The notes: generated from the letters alone by a model not told the origin. A stretch of 64,000 bases of DNA from Polyangiaceae bacterium (GCA_041389725.1 JAWKRG010000004.1:310001-374000); one strand, 5' to 3'. Positions 47,052 to 56,544 are shown, counted from the first letter of the stretch. Translations and numbers: made by a program.

Positions 47052-48422
47052 ATGTCGGACGAAAGCTCCTGGGTCGATCAGGTCGTCGCGCATTGCGAGG
47101 CCTCGCGTTTCACCGGCATCTTGCGCGTGTTCGCTCGCGAAGGGGAAGGCGAGCTTTGGTTCCTATCGGGCATCGTCGACGAAGCGAAGTTCGGCACCAG
47201 CTCGGGAGACGAAGCGCGCGAACGGCTGAACCGCGCGAAAGAGCCGACCTTCGAGTTGATCGCGCGCCTGCCCAGCGAGCGCGGCGACTTCAAGAAGCGC
47301 TACCCCTTGGAAGGGCCCCTCGACGACGTAGCCCCGGTCGACCTGTTTCACTACTGCGAGGACCACGCGCTCACCTGCGAGCTGGAGATCGCATGCGACG
47401 GCGTCACTGCCCGCGCGAGCTACGAGGTGGGACAGCTCGTCAGTGTGGAGGCCAGCGACGAGAGCGAAGCTACTGTCGCGCGCATCATGGAGTCCCACGA
47501 CGGAACCTACCGCTTCGTGCTGCCGGAAGTGGCGCTGCCCGACGGCGTGCCCACCCGTGAAGCGGCGGCGCCGTCCCAAGCGTTCTCGGATCTCTTGTCC
47601 ATCGGCTCGCTGGCGAAGCGCGCCAGCGCCGAGCACGCCGAGACGACGCGCAAGGCCATTGAGGCAACGCGCCGCAAGAAGGGGCAACGGACGTTGACTC
47701 CGAAAGCGAAGCCCGAGGCGGAAGCGAAGGCCGAAGCGGAAGCGAAGGCGAAGGCCGAAGCGGAAGCGAAGGCAAAAGCCGAGGCGGAAGCGAAGGCAAA
47801 GGCCGAGGCGGAAGCGAAGGCGAAGGCCGAGGCGGAAGCGAAGGCGAAGGCGGAAGCGGAAGCGAAGGCCAAAGCGAAGGCAAAGGCTGAGGCGGAAGCG
47901 AAGGCAAAGGCTGAGGCGGAAGCGAAGGCAAAGGCTGAGGCGGAAGCGAAGGCGAAGGCCGAAGCGGAAGCGAAGGCAAAGGCGGAAGCGGAAGCGAAGG
48001 CCGAAGCGAAGGCGAAGGCGGACGCGGAAGCGAAGGCGGAAGCGAAGGCGAAGGCCGAGGCGGAAGCGAAGGCGAAGGCCGAGGCTGACGACGCTGACGA
48101 AGGCGATGAAGACGACGCGGACCGTGGCGACGAAGAAGACGAAGCGGGTGACGAGGAACGCGACGGCGAGGAACGCGACGAAGCGGGCGACGACGAAGAT
48201 GACGACGCCGAGGATCGCAGCGAAGCGGGCGACGACGACGAAGACGACGCTGAGGATCGCGATGAAGCGGGCGACGAGGGCGACGAGGACGACGCCCCGA
48301 AGAAGGCGCAGCGCTCCGTCCCACCTGCCGCTGCAGCCTCTGGCGGCTCGGCCTGGATCTGGATCGTGCTGGTCGTGGGACTCGCGCTAGGCGCCTACGC
48401 CTACTTCGGCATGCGCCCCTAG
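47052..48422 (+). CDS. DUF4388 protein with long EAKA helix, acidic repeats and C-terminal membrane anchor
   Basis: A 456-aa protein from ATG 47052, 1 base after the preceding stop. Residues 5-170 contain DUF4388/PATAN-like sequence ([29 protein letters not shown]), a domain of bacterial signalling proteins. Residues ~217-345 are almost pure Glu/Ala/Lys repeats (EAEAKAKA units of 24 bases), predicted to form one very long single alpha helix, as in TolA. Then ~70 strongly acidic residues ([18 protein letters not shown] repeats), a short linker and a final hydrophobic helix ([19 protein letters not shown]). The protein is probably tail-anchored, with the helix as a spacer. Confidence 0.85.
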   Translation: MSDESSWVDQVVAHCEASRFTGILRVFAREGEGELWFLSGIVDEAKFGTSSGDEARERLNRAKEPTFELIARLPSERGDFKKRYPLEGPLDDVAPVDLFHYCEDHALTCELEIACDGVTARASYEVGQLVSVEASDESEATVARIMESHDGTYRFVLPEVALPDGVPTREAAAPSQAFSDLLSIGSLAKRASAEHAETTRKAIEATRRKKGQRTLTPKAKPEAEAKAEAEAKAKAEAEAKAKAEAEAKAKAEAEAKAKAEAEAKAKAEAEAKAKAKAKAEAEAKAKAEAEAKAKAEAEAKAKAEAEAKAKAEAEAKAEAKAKADAEAKAEAKAKAEAEAKAKAEADDADEGDEDDADRGDEEDEAGDEERDGEERDEAGDDEDDDAEDRSEAGDDDEDDAEDRDEAGDEGDEDDAPKKAQRSVPPAAAASGGSAWIWIVLVVGLALGAYAYFGMRP

Positions 48423-48566
48423 CGCGCAATTGAGAAACCCAGTCTATCGAGGCGGCCCGCTGCCGAGCCCGAGCCAGCTCCCGAACTCGGCCCAAGCCTA
48501 GCTACGGCGCTCAGGGTCGCGCCGCCGGGGCCGAGCGATCGGCAATACTTGGGCAGTGGTGTAATC

Positions 48567-48583
48567 CTGCCGATGATCGGCAG
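48567..48583. promoter_or_regulatory. palindromic operator-like site
   Basis: Perfect inverted repeat ctgccga-tga-tcggcag. A further half-site ctgccgat lies about 36 bases to the right (48604-48611). It sits ~135 bases before the gene at 48717, so it may bind a regulator of that gene. The surrounding 48423-48716 holds no convincing gene. Confidence 0.55.
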
Positions 48584-48716
48584 AATTTGGTACGTGATAG
48601 AAGTCTGCCGATGCGGCCGAGATACCTCGAAAAAGCCCTGGAAGAGCTGAGTTTCAGTGCGATGCCTGGTGTAGGATTCCTAAAGATCTCCTCGACGCTG
48701 CCGTTCCCGAAGTCGA

Positions 48717-49355
48717 GTGACCTTTGCCTCCACCATTCCTGCCGCGACGCGGGTGGATGCGCCCGCTGAGTCGACGCATCTGCAGCACTACATCCGGCTG
48801 CTGCCCGAAGGGCTGAATTCGTATCCGGACTGCCAGATCAAGGCGTCCATCTACCGCACCTACCTCGCCGATGGCACGGTGCCCATTCAAGCCGCAGCGC
48901 TTCCGCGCGAACTCGCGGATCTCGTCAATGAGCCGCGGGCCATGACCCAGTGGATCCCTGCGGTGCACAGTCTTGCCATCACCATCGCCTACCGCGATCT
49001 ATGTGGAGACGACGAGACCTTTGCGGCGTTCGTGGCGCAGCGAGCGCGGCGGATGTACAGCAGCAAGGCGTATCGGGTTCTGATGGCGGCTGCCTCGCCA
49101 GCGCAGTTGATCCGCCTGTCCAGTGTTCGATGGCACCGTTTTCATCGTGGCTTCGAGCTCGAGGTGTTCGGGGTGAGTGCCCGGTCTGCGCAAATCCAGA
49201 TCGAGTTCCCCGAACACCTCTACCTGCCTGACCACCTGGTGGGCATGGCCGCCGCAATGAGCAGTGCCGTCGAGCTCAGCGGCGGCCGAGACGTCCGCAG
49301 CGCCATCGGCGCCACCACACCGACGCGCGCCGTGATCGAGCTGTTCTGGCGTTGA
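48717..49355 (+). CDS. uncharacterised 212-aa protein
   Basis: Starts at GTG 48717 (MTFASTIPAATRVD); no clear ribosome site. The core IRLLPEGLNSYPDCQIKASIYRTYLADG and a C-terminal ATPTRAVIELFW give a pattern vaguely like the Myxococcales-restricted DUF2378/TIGR02265 family. In that family, small soluble alpha/beta domains are found in many paralogues. I am not sure of this. No signal peptide or membrane segment. The palindrome at 48567 may control it. Confidence 0.65.
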   Translation: MTFASTIPAATRVDAPAESTHLQHYIRLLPEGLNSYPDCQIKASIYRTYLADGTVPIQAAALPRELADLVNEPRAMTQWIPAVHSLAITIAYRDLCGDDETFAAFVAQRARRMYSSKAYRVLMAAASPAQLIRLSSVRWHRFHRGFELEVFGVSARSAQIQIEFPEHLYLPDHLVGMAAAMSSAVELSGGRDVRSAIGATTPTRAVIELFWR

Positions 49356-49488
49356 GTGTACGTCGCGGTCGTCTACTCGACGTGCGGAAGTCGGTCCGTG
49401 CGGGCGCGGTGCGCTGGGTGGGAGTAGCGGGCCGCGACGCAGCGCGTTTAGACCCAAAACAAACATGCGGCTGCGCGAGGGTCACTAG

Positions 49489-49590
49489 TGCGCGAGCCAC
49501 TAGGCGCGCGGGGCACTAGGCGCGCGGGGCACTAGGCGCGCGGGCTCGACCAAACTGCAGGTGCGCGAGCCACTAGGCGCGCGGGCCGAT
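49489..49590. repeat. tandem actaggcgcgcgggg units before the dehydrogenase gene
   Basis: The 15-base unit c.actaggcgcgcgggg recurs three times in a row, and the longer gtgcgcgagccactaggcgcgcggg occurs at both ends of the stretch (about 49489 and 49561). It ends 33 bases before the start codon of the dehydrogenase, so it lies in the 5' region. Confidence 0.8.
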
Positions 49591-49622
49591 GCGAGGTAGG
49601 CGTCGGGAAGGAGGATCACCGC

Positions 49623-50732
49623 ATGGAAGTTCGCGCCGCAGTTGCTCACGCCCCGGGAAAGCCCCTCAGCATCGAGACCGTTCAGCTCGAAGGACCGAAG
49701 GCTGGCGAGGTGTTGGTGGAGCTCAAGGCAACTGGTGTGTGCCACACGGACGAGTACACGTTGTCGGGCAAGGATTCGGAGGGAGTGTTCCCGTCCATTC
49801 TGGGCCACGAGGGCGCGGGCGTCGTGGTCGACGTCGGACCCGGCGTCAGCAGTCTGAAGAAGGGCGACCATGTCATTCCGCTGTACACGCCGGAGTGTCG
49901 CGAGTGCGAGTTCTGTTTGAATCCCAAGACGAACCTGTGTCAGCGCATCCGCGCGACCCAGGGCAAGGGACTGATGCCCGACGGCACCAGCCGATTCTCC
50001 ATCGGCAAGGAGCCCATCTTCCACTACATGGGGACGAGCACCTTCGCGAACTACACGGTGCTGCCGGAGATCGCGGTGGCGAAGATCCGCGAGGACGCGC
50101 CCTTCGACAAGGTTTGCTACATCGGCTGCGGCGTGACCACCGGCGTGGGCGCCGTGATTTACACCGCCAAGGTGGAGCCGGGCAGCCGCGTCGTGGTGTT
50201 CGGGCTGGGTGGCATTGGCCTCAACGTGATTCAGGGCGCGCGCATCGCGGGCGCGGATCAAATCGTGGGCGTGGACATCAATCCGGGGCGCAAGGCGATC
50301 GCCGAGAAGTTCGGCATGACGGACTTCGTGAACCCCAAGGAAGTGGATGGCGATCTGGTGGCGTACCTGGTGAACCTGACCAAGGGCGGCGCCGACTACA
50401 GCTTCGAGTGCGTGGGGAACGTCACCTTGATGCGCCAAGCGCTGGAGTGCTGTCACAAGGGTTGGGGCGAGTCGGTGATCATCGGCGTGGCACAGGCGGG
50501 AGCAGAGATCGCGACGCGACCTTTCCAGCTCGTGACGGGACGAGTGTGGCGCGGCAGTGCCTTCGGTGGCGCCCGTGGACGCACGGACGTGCCGAAGATC
50601 GTGGACTGGTACATGGACGGCAAGATCAACATCGACGATCTGATCACGCACACGCTGCCCCTGGACAAGATCAACGACGCCTTCGACTTGATGCACGCGG
50701 GCAAGAGCATTCGCACCGTCGTGACGTACTGA
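49623..50732 (+). CDS. frmA: S-(hydroxymethyl)glutathione dehydrogenase / class III alcohol dehydrogenase
   Basis: A 369-aa zinc-dependent dehydrogenase. The ATG has AAGGAGG upstream. Catalytic zinc ligands: Cys40 (GVCHTDEY), His62 (GHEGAG) and Cys169 ([10 protein letters not shown]). Structural zinc: Cys92, Cys95, Cys98 and Cys106. The NAD-binding GLGGIG lies at 194-199 and the family ending is [20 protein letters not shown]. It oxidises S-hydroxymethylglutathione, the spontaneous adduct of formaldehyde and glutathione, to S-formylglutathione. It also reduces S-nitrosoglutathione. No frmB hydrolase is adjacent, so the next step is coded elsewhere. Cytoplasmic. Confidence 0.95.
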   Translation: MEVRAAVAHAPGKPLSIETVQLEGPKAGEVLVELKATGVCHTDEYTLSGKDSEGVFPSILGHEGAGVVVDVGPGVSSLKKGDHVIPLYTPECRECEFCLNPKTNLCQRIRATQGKGLMPDGTSRFSIGKEPIFHYMGTSTFANYTVLPEIAVAKIREDAPFDKVCYIGCGVTTGVGAVIYTAKVEPGSRVVVFGLGGIGLNVIQGARIAGADQIVGVDINPGRKAIAEKFGMTDFVNPKEVDGDLVAYLVNLTKGGADYSFECVGNVTLMRQALECCHKGWGESVIIGVAQAGAEIATRPFQLVTGRVWRGSAFGGARGRTDVPKIVDWYMDGKINIDDLITHTLPLDKINDAFDLMHAGKSIRTVVTY

Positions 50733-50746
50733 ACGAGGCGGCGAGC

Positions 50747-51157
50747 ATGACGTCGTCGCATTCCCCGCGAAGGCCGGTGGCGTCGCCTTCCCCGCGAAGG
50801 CTGGTGGCGTCGCCTTTCGCGCTAGTCGCGTCTGCGGCGCTGGTCTTGGTGCTGGCGAGCTGCAGCGACGGCGGCAGCTCGTCCGGGGGCTCGACAGCAG
50901 ACGGCGGTGGCGGAACGGGTGGCGGCGGTGGTGGCACGTGTCGGTTCGAGCAACCGGCGTGCGCGGGTTGTCTGGCGAGTTCCTGCGCAGCGGAGACCAC
51001 GGACTGCTACGGCTCGGGCTGGAAGCCGAGCGACCTCTGCGGCCCGACAGGAGCCGCGGCCGGCTGCACCACCGCAACGTCGTCCAGCGACGCGCTCGCG
51101 AAGCAGACCGCGTACAGCAAGTGTGCGCTGGCCTCGTGCACGAGCGCGTGCAAGTAG
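50747..51157 (+). CDS. small Cys-rich lipoprotein
   Basis: A 136-aa lipoprotein: lipobox LASC gives Cys39, then a Ser/Gly linker and a domain with nine Cys (CRFEQPACAGCLASSCAAETTDCYGS...CALASCTSACK). Before the signal peptide a 9-residue unit (SPRRPVASP) is tandemly duplicated, at DNA level too (ccccgcgaaggc.ggtggcg). It starts 14 bases after the dehydrogenase stop, so it could share the transcript, though a functional link is not evident. Confidence 0.7.
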   Translation: MTSSHSPRRPVASPSPRRLVASPFALVASAALVLVLASCSDGGSSSGGSTADGGGGTGGGGGGTCRFEQPACAGCLASSCAAETTDCYGSGWKPSDLCGPTGAAAGCTTATSSSDALAKQTAYSKCALASCTSACK

Positions 51158-51243
51158 TGCTGCGGATTGGAGGCCGCGAGTGCGCTGCTAACCTTGGGCG
51201 CGTGAGGGATTCGCTGCCGGGGCTACAGGGGCATCGAGTGACG

Positions 51244-52401
51244 ATGCCGTCGATGAGTGCCGCTACCGCAGTGATCGCCGCGCTGGGTGCGTTGGTCGTC
51301 ATGATCGCGTACCCACTGAGCAAGGTGTGGCCCTCGGTGGGTCCAGTCGCATTGGTGGCGCTGCTCGGTACGATCGGGCTCCTGGCTGCGCTCGAGTTTC
51401 GTCGTCTGAACAAGCGTGGACAGCTGCTGCTGATCTTGCCGGCGCTCCTGTTGTTCCTGGCACTCGCGCTGGCTCAGTTCGTCAGCACCGCCGCGGCGCT
51501 CGTCGTTGCGCTTCCCGCCGCGGCGGCCGCGTTCTACTCCTACGCAGTTTTGGCTCGCCCGAGATACGCGCAGGGCTTCATTCCCCGGCGGCTCGCCCAG
51601 GAAGCGGACTTGGTGCGCCGCCTGGTGCGGTGCGGTTCTGCTCGGTTGCTGCTCGACGAAGGCGGGCTGCGCGTCGAGTCGGACGGGGGACGGACGCGCG
51701 TCGAGGGGCGGCCGCGCGTCGAGTCGGACGAAGGCGGGCTGCGCGGGGACGAGGGCGACGAGTACCTGCCGCTCGAGACTCTGCAGCGGGCGGAGCTACG
51801 CAGCCACCCGGGTCAGACGATCTTCACGCTGGTGGATCGCTTCGGCGACGAAGCGGTGAAGATGGAGGTGCCCGTCGCAGAACGCGCGCAGACGGAACAG
51901 TTCATGGCGCTGTTGGAGGGGCGGATCCGCGCCGTGGGTGCGGCCCAAGAGAGCTTGCCGAAACTGCTGGTGCGTAGCGGACACTCACGGCAGGCATGGT
52001 TGGAGTCGCTGCTCGAGCACGGCAAGCAGCACCGGGCGTACCGTGGCGATGAGCTCAGCGACGATGACCTGATTGCCGTCGCTGCGAATCCGAACAATCC
52101 CGCGGAGAGTCGCGCCGGCGCCGTCTACGTGCTGGCGGGCAGACAAGGCACCAGGGCCGCGCTGGGTGCCCTGCGCGAACGCGAAGTGCTGACGGCCAAG
52201 AGCCCTCTGTCGTTCACGCGGTTGATCGAGGATTTGGCTTCGAGCAAGGAGCCAACACTTCGCGTCGCTGTGGACTCGCATGGGGGCGAGTGCGAAGGAG
52301 GGCTTGCGGACGCCGCGCATGACGCCGAGCGCGAAAAAGAGATCTCGGAGGCCGAAGTGGGGGTGGCAGAGGCCGAAGCCGTGCCTGACTCGAGAAGATG
52401 A
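51244..52401 (+). CDS. membrane protein with soluble C-terminal part, unknown function
   Basis: A 385-aa protein. Three or four membrane helices come first (AVIAALGALVVMIAYPL, PVALVALLGTIGLLAAL, LLLILPALLLFLALALA, TAAALVVALPAAAAAFYSYAV). A cytoplasmic region follows, containing a repeat insertion (about 138-175: LRVESDGGRTRVEGRPRVES), then ETLQRAELRSHPGQTIFTLVDRFGDEAVKMEV and a HEAT-like helical end (ESRAGAVYVLAGRQGTRAALGAL). The start may also be GTG 51202 or ATG 51253. The family is not recognised. Confidence 0.65.
   Translation: MPSMSAATAVIAALGALVVMIAYPLSKVWPSVGPVALVALLGTIGLLAALEFRRLNKRGQLLLILPALLLFLALALAQFVSTAAALVVALPAAAAAFYSYAVLARPRYAQGFIPRRLAQEADLVRRLVRCGSARLLLDEGGLRVESDGGRTRVEGRPRVESDEGGLRGDEGDEYLPLETLQRAELRSHPGQTIFTLVDRFGDEAVKMEVPVAERAQTEQFMALLEGRIRAVGAAQESLPKLLVRSGHSRQAWLESLLEHGKQHRAYRGDELSDDDLIAVAANPNNPAESRAGAVYVLAGRQGTRAALGALREREVLTAKSPLSFTRLIEDLASSKEPTLRVAVDSHGGECEGGLADAAHDAEREKEISEAEVGVAEAEAVPDSRR
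51657..51765. repeat. in-frame degenerate repeat in a membrane protein gene
   Basis: Words gacgaaggcgggctgcgcg and cgcgcgtcgagtcggacg are each present twice or more within ~110 bases, coding LRVESD/RVEGRP-type variants. The insertion keeps the frame. Confidence 0.7.
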
Positions 52402-52546
52402 CGGTGTTCTGATTTCGAGTGTTGCTACGTCATCGGATGACGTGCTGCGGCGGCACACAATGTAGGCGCATTGCCACAGTCGAGTGGGGCGATGGTGGCT
52501 CGTAAGGCCATTCGCGCCTGGTACGGGACCTGCACGAGCCGACGGC

Positions 52547-53149
52547 ATGAGATGGATCGTCCCGGCCCTTTGCTTCACGCCCCTTCTTGTCACGTCCGTT
52601 GCAGGAGCCGCTGATGGCCCGGTGGTGCTCGATGTGAGTGATCCCGACACGACCGTCACGGTCGCTCGCAAAGGTGCCGTCGTTGCCGAGTGCCGCGGTG
52701 GTTGCTCCGTTCCCTTGGAGGCAGGTCGGTACACCGTGAGCACATCGGAGACCGCCGCGTCCCAGGCGGGTTCCAGTGAAGTGGAACTCAGTCCCTACAC
52801 GACGGTGGATGTGGAGCCCGCACAAAAGGGTGCAGCGACGGTTCCTGCGCTGGTGGCGGCTGCCGGCATCGTCGCTGTTCTGGTCGGCGGTGCGTTGGTG
52901 CTCCAGTCGACGGACTTCGCGTCGATCGGTGGCGACTCGCCAGGCAAAGAAGACCCCAATGAAACGACCGCCGCGATTGGCGGGGCGCTCTTGCTGTCGG
53001 GCTTGGTGGCGACGCCCATCGGCTTCATCGCTCTGGCAAACAGCTCGGGACCCGACGTGACGCAGCGAGCGGACGCAACGACTTCCTCGAGTAGGGCCCG
53101 TGCGTCTGCGCCGAGCGGCTTCATGCTGAGCATCGGCGGGACGTTCTGA
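52547..53149 (+). CDS. exported membrane protein, unknown
   Basis: A 200-aa protein. Signal peptide IVPALCFTPLLVTSVAGAA, then a small beta domain (GPVVLDVSDPDTTVTVARKG, CRGGCSVPLEAGRYTVS) resembling a PEGA/carboxypeptidase-regulatory fold. Two membrane segments follow (ALVAAAGIVAVLVGGALVLQ and IGGALLLSGLVATPIGFIAL), then a Gly-rich FMLSIGGTF end. The layout recalls the PEGA proteins without TPR. The ATG at 52547 was chosen because the signal peptide begins there. Confidence 0.65.
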   Translation: MRWIVPALCFTPLLVTSVAGAADGPVVLDVSDPDTTVTVARKGAVVAECRGGCSVPLEAGRYTVSTSETAASQAGSSEVELSPYTTVDVEPAQKGAATVPALVAAAGIVAVLVGGALVLQSTDFASIGGDSPGKEDPNETTAAIGGALLLSGLVATPIGFIALANSSGPDVTQRADATTSSSRARASAPSGFMLSIGGTF

Positions 53150-53205
53150 GGCTCTGGCTGAGCCGGGCTTCGGAACGTGCAGCCGACGCACAGTATGTCC
53201 CAGAG

Positions 53206-53772
53206 CTAAACATCGGTGGACCACGCCCGCTCGACGGAGTGAGCAAGGGCGATCGCCTGCCGCACGGCGCCTTCGACCTGACGTGGATCCGCGCCATCGC
53301 AGGTTGGCAGTGTTCGCAGGTGCAGCCGAAACTCGGGTGCTTTGCCGGGCTCCAGCCTCAGCGGATTGATGCTCGGTCGGAGCGATGAAGCGTCGACGAG
53401 TGCGCCCAAGGCTGCAGCGAGTTGGGTCGCCACCGCCGAAGCGCCTTCGCCGAGCACGACGAACTGGCGGTCGAAGGCGGCGTCTCCGGTCTTCGAGAAC
53501 GTGCTCGGGCTGGCATCCTCGAGCAGCTTCGCCCGCTCGTAGAGCCCCTCGGGGGCAAACACGACGAGCACCGTCGGCGGAAACCCGGCGAGATGTAGAT
53601 CGACGAAGATCTCGATGCGACGACCTCGAAGGATCTCCACCACCCTGCCATCGAGGGGAGTCACGACGGACTTGGCAGCTCCGTAGTCACGCAGCTCCGG
53701 CGCTGGCGCGCCAAGCAGGCCGACGACTGTCAGAAGGAATCCGTGCGCACTCCGATCCCGATCCGCGACCAT
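53206..53772 (-). CDS. uncharacterised soluble protein
   Basis: A 188-aa protein with no signal peptide. Pattern: GRVVEILRGRRIEIFVDLHLAGFPPTVLVVFAP, then TGDAAFDRQFVVLGEGASAVATQL and FRLHLRTLPTCDG. The FDRQFVVLGE element resembles the DUF3137-like group, where an FD-x-x-F strand is conserved. This is only suggestive. It is convergent with the exported protein at 52547. Confidence 0.6.
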   Translation of the reverse strand: MVADRDRSAHGFLLTVVGLLGAPAPELRDYGAAKSVVTPLDGRVVEILRGRRIEIFVDLHLAGFPPTVLVVFAPEGLYERAKLLEDASPSTFSKTGDAAFDRQFVVLGEGASAVATQLAAALGALVDASSLRPSINPLRLEPGKAPEFRLHLRTLPTCDGADPRQVEGAVRQAIALAHSVERAWSTDV

Positions 53773-53968
53773 GCGACGGCATTGTAGCCGAGGAGAGGTT
53801 CCGGCGCGCGAAGTGCGGCTCAGGCGGCGCTGGAGTCAAAGAGTGCGCTGAGTGAACGCCTGCTCTCGACCGCCTCACCGCTTCTCGATACGCTCGGAGC
53901 GGTGGAGTTGGTGCAGATGACATCGTACGCGCCGGGTAGCGCAGCTCGCCGCGAGCTTGTGGGGTGAC

Positions 53969-54322
53969 ATGCCTGCGCAACCGCTTTCTTTTGCGCGATA
54001 CCGTCGCTTCACCAGCGAGAGCGAACTCTCGCCAGGGCTCGAATACGAGCAAGGTCACGGACTGTTCATCGACATGGAGGAGTTCGACGACTACTTCATC
54101 GAGGCGGTGGACATACGAGGCGAAGACGGGACTGTGCTCTACCAGGCCTACTTCGGTGGTTGCGGCGGCATGCTCGTCTACGCCGCCGGTACCGAGCGAC
54201 TCGTTGCGGCTGCGGCACAGCACCAGCTCTACGAATGTGAGGATTCGCTGAGAGCGCCCCTGGCCGAGGCCTACGCAAACTCGAATCCCAAGATCACAGA
54301 GCGCATCGTATTCGACCGCTGA
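53969..54322 (+). CDS. small acidic protein, unknown
   Basis: A 117-aa protein from ATG 53969 (MPAQPLSFARYRRF), preceded by a GGGGTG run. It is acidic and soluble (GLFIDMEEFDDYFIEAVDIRGEDG). One Cys lies in the QAYFGGCGGMLVY motif. No family is recognised. It is convergent with the OmpA gene, 39 bases away. Confidence 0.6.
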   Translation: MPAQPLSFARYRRFTSESELSPGLEYEQGHGLFIDMEEFDDYFIEAVDIRGEDGTVLYQAYFGGCGGMLVYAAGTERLVAAAAQHQLYECEDSLRAPLAEAYANSNPKITERIVFDR

Positions 54323-54361
54323 CACGCGGGCGGAATGCGTGCCTCTTCGTGCGACTCGATT

Positions 54362-55606
54362 TCAGAACATCCAGCCGACGGACAGTTCGGCGTAGGGCTC
54401 CATCTCGGCCAGGGTGTCGGCGTTGTCGTTGAGCTCGTTGCGCAGTTCCGTGGCGCTCGCCGCGGGGAAGCCCGGGTCGGCGGTGATGTCGGGGCCTGCC
54501 AGATCGTTGAGGTGCCAGAGCAGTCCCAGCATGATCGCGAGGCGCAAGCCCGGCTCGGGGCCATTGGGACGGTAGGAGTAGCCGAGGCCCACATGCGCGA
54601 TGAAAGGCGTCGTCGTGTTTTCGTAGGTGAAATCGTTGCCGGCGCCGTCGCTCGCATCGCTGGAGATGCTGTAGTGGGTGAAGCCGATGCCCAGATCCAG
54701 CAGCGGCGAGTGAACGTCGAAGGGAATGATGCGCGCGCGCAGCGGAACCGTGAGCGACCAATAGCTGCCGTCGGCATCGCCTGCGGGGCTGCTGGCGTCG
54801 AAGTTGCCGAGGCCGAGGCCGACGCCGAGAGATAGCTCCAACCAATCCAAGCAGGGTTGAACCGCGCCGTTGATGTTCACCCAGGAGTTGGGGCCGAGCA
54901 CGCCCAACCGCGGTCCGATCAGCAAGCGGCAGCGATCTTCCTCCGCCTTCTTCGGCGCGGGCTCCGCGGGCTTCTCTTCGGCCACGGGCTCAGGGTCGGG
55001 CTCGGCAGGAATGCTCTCTCCGCCCTCGGTCACGCGAAAGACCACGCGGCGATTCTTGGCCCAGGGCCCTTCGCAGCTCGTGGTGTCCTCGGGCTCTTTG
55101 TCGTTGCACTCGTCGGGCTCGGGCACCTGCGGTTCGTCTTCGCCCTTGCCCACGGAGGTGACGCGATCCTCGGCGATGCCATTGTCGAGCAACCACTTGC
55201 GCACACTTGCAGCGCGGCGGTCGGACAGCTTGCGGTTGTAGGCGTCGGAGCCGCGTGAATCCGTGTGCCCTTCGACGGAGATCTTCACGCCGGGGTTCTT
55301 GTTCAGGAACTTGTTGAACTCTTCGAGGGTCTTGGTGGTCTCGCCGTCCGAGCGGATTTCCGCGCGGTTGTACTCGAAGTTGATCACGCCTTCGTAGTCC
55401 AGCTTGCCCTGTTCGTAGCGGATGGCCGGGCCGGTGCGAGCGGAGGCTTCGCCACTGTCACTCTCCGTTTTCATCGAGGCATCGCCTTCGAGCTTCGACT
55501 CGCCGCCGGTTTCCGCCTTGCCCGAGGCGCTGGCGGAGAACGAGCAGGCAGGTGCGACGGAAAGCGACAGACCTAGAGCTGCAAGCAGAGCAAGACGGTG
55601 GGTCAT
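54362..55606 (-). CDS. OmpA-family lipoprotein with C-terminal beta barrel
   Basis: A 414-aa protein. Signal peptide with lipobox-like VAPAC (Cys21). The peptidoglycan-binding OmpA domain lies at about residues 60-200: INFEYNRAEIRSDGETTKTLEEFNKFL, ISVEGHTDSRGSDAYNRKLSDRRAASVRKWL and KNRRVVFRV. A Pro/Glu/Lys linker follows, then a ~190-residue beta-rich part (GPRLGVLGPNSWVNINGAV, LGIGFTHYSIS, LGYSYRPNGPEPGL) ending in Phe (ELSVGWMF), as outer-membrane barrels do. The usual order, barrel then OmpA domain, is reversed. Confidence 0.85.
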   Translation of the reverse strand: MTHRLALLAALGLSLSVAPACSFSASASGKAETGGESKLEGDASMKTESDSGEASARTGPAIRYEQGKLDYEGVINFEYNRAEIRSDGETTKTLEEFNKFLNKNPGVKISVEGHTDSRGSDAYNRKLSDRRAASVRKWLLDNGIAEDRVTSVGKGEDEPQVPEPDECNDKEPEDTTSCEGPWAKNRRVVFRVTEGGESIPAEPDPEPVAEEKPAEPAPKKAEEDRCRLLIGPRLGVLGPNSWVNINGAVQPCLDWLELSLGVGLGLGNFDASSPAGDADGSYWSLTVPLRARIIPFDVHSPLLDLGIGFTHYSISSDASDGAGNDFTYENTTTPFIAHVGLGYSYRPNGPEPGLRLAIMLGLLWHLNDLAGPDITADPGFPAASATELRNELNDNADTLAEMEPYAELSVGWMF

Positions 55607-55792
55607 GGCACGGCATCATACGCTCGCAGCCCGCAGAGGGATCCTTTTTGGCCCGTAGCTCCGGGCGAAGCGCATGGCCGGCCTGCGGGCCGCTGGTCCT
55701 TCGATGCATCAGGTGGGAGCGCAGCAATGCCGAGCACATGGCCAGGATCGCCTGGAGTCTTCTACGGGATGCGGCCAATCCTCAGGCGGGGC

Positions 55793-56488
55793 TCAAAAGT
55801 CGCCGCGCCAGCTGCGTCTCAGCTCGTCACTGAAGTCGTCTTCGCGATCGTTCTCCCAGTAGCCGAGCCCGATGCCGACAGAGAGTTGCTCGAAGCCACT
55901 GACGAGCTGTCGGTACACGTACACGTCGAGCATGAGGGAGTGACCGATCGGCAGCAGCGCGCCAAAGCGCGGACCGAGCCCGCCTTGGAAGGCCGTGTAG
56001 TTGGTGGTACCGACGTGTCCGTAGGGAGCCGCGAAAGTTTCGACGCTGACCTGCAGCACTTCGAAGGACACGCGCCCGTCCACGTAGGCGTACACGGGTC
56101 CTTGCTTGATCTCGTATCCGAGAGAGAGCTGCGTCGTCGTTCCCCAGACCGAGTGCAGACGCGCCGACATTCCCCAAGGCAGACTGTCGTGGCGCAGGCC
56201 CACGCCATCCACGCCGAAGAGAGACGAGCCGAGCCCAATGCGCCAGTTGTCCTCGAACAAGAAGTCGCCTCGTGCGCTGACGCCTTCCAAGGTGCCCTGG
56301 CCACGCAGGGTGAGATGCTTGTCGGCCAGTGCGCTCGGTTCGCTGATCAGCGCCGGCATCTCCAACTCGACGCCATCCAAAGCCGCCTGGCCCACCATGT
56401 AGTGAAGCTGTCCACCAAAGGAATCCGCCGCTGCTGCGCGCGGAAGAACAAGCAGCGCAAACGACAGGAACCAGCGGAGAAAGGGCAT
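55793..56488 (-). CDS. outer-membrane beta-barrel protein
   Basis: A 231-aa protein. The signal peptide (FLRWFLSFALLVLPRAAAA) is followed by alternating strands: LHYMVGQAALDGVELEMPAL, GVSARGDFLFEDNWRIGLGSSLFG, TQLSLGYEIKQGPVYAYVDGRVSFE and HSLMLDVYVYRQLVSG. A Phe ends the last residues (RRSWRGDF). Eight to ten strands are plausible. No family is assigned. It lies downstream of the heparinase-like gene on the same strand, after a repeat-filled gap. Confidence 0.7.
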   Translation of the reverse strand: MPFLRWFLSFALLVLPRAAAADSFGGQLHYMVGQAALDGVELEMPALISEPSALADKHLTLRGQGTLEGVSARGDFLFEDNWRIGLGSSLFGVDGVGLRHDSLPWGMSARLHSVWGTTTQLSLGYEIKQGPVYAYVDGRVSFEVLQVSVETFAAPYGHVGTTNYTAFQGGLGPRFGALLPIGHSLMLDVYVYRQLVSGFEQLSVGIGLGYWENDREDDFSDELRRSWRGDF

Positions 56489-56544
56489 TCGACAGCTACT
56501 ACGCCGGAGGCGCGCGCTTCGATCCCTCGGGCTTCGGCGAAGCG

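Noticed and set aside
48587..48769. 60-codon frame upstream of the 48717 gene
   Set aside because: It overlaps the next gene's start, lacks a ribosome site and shows no protein-like pattern.
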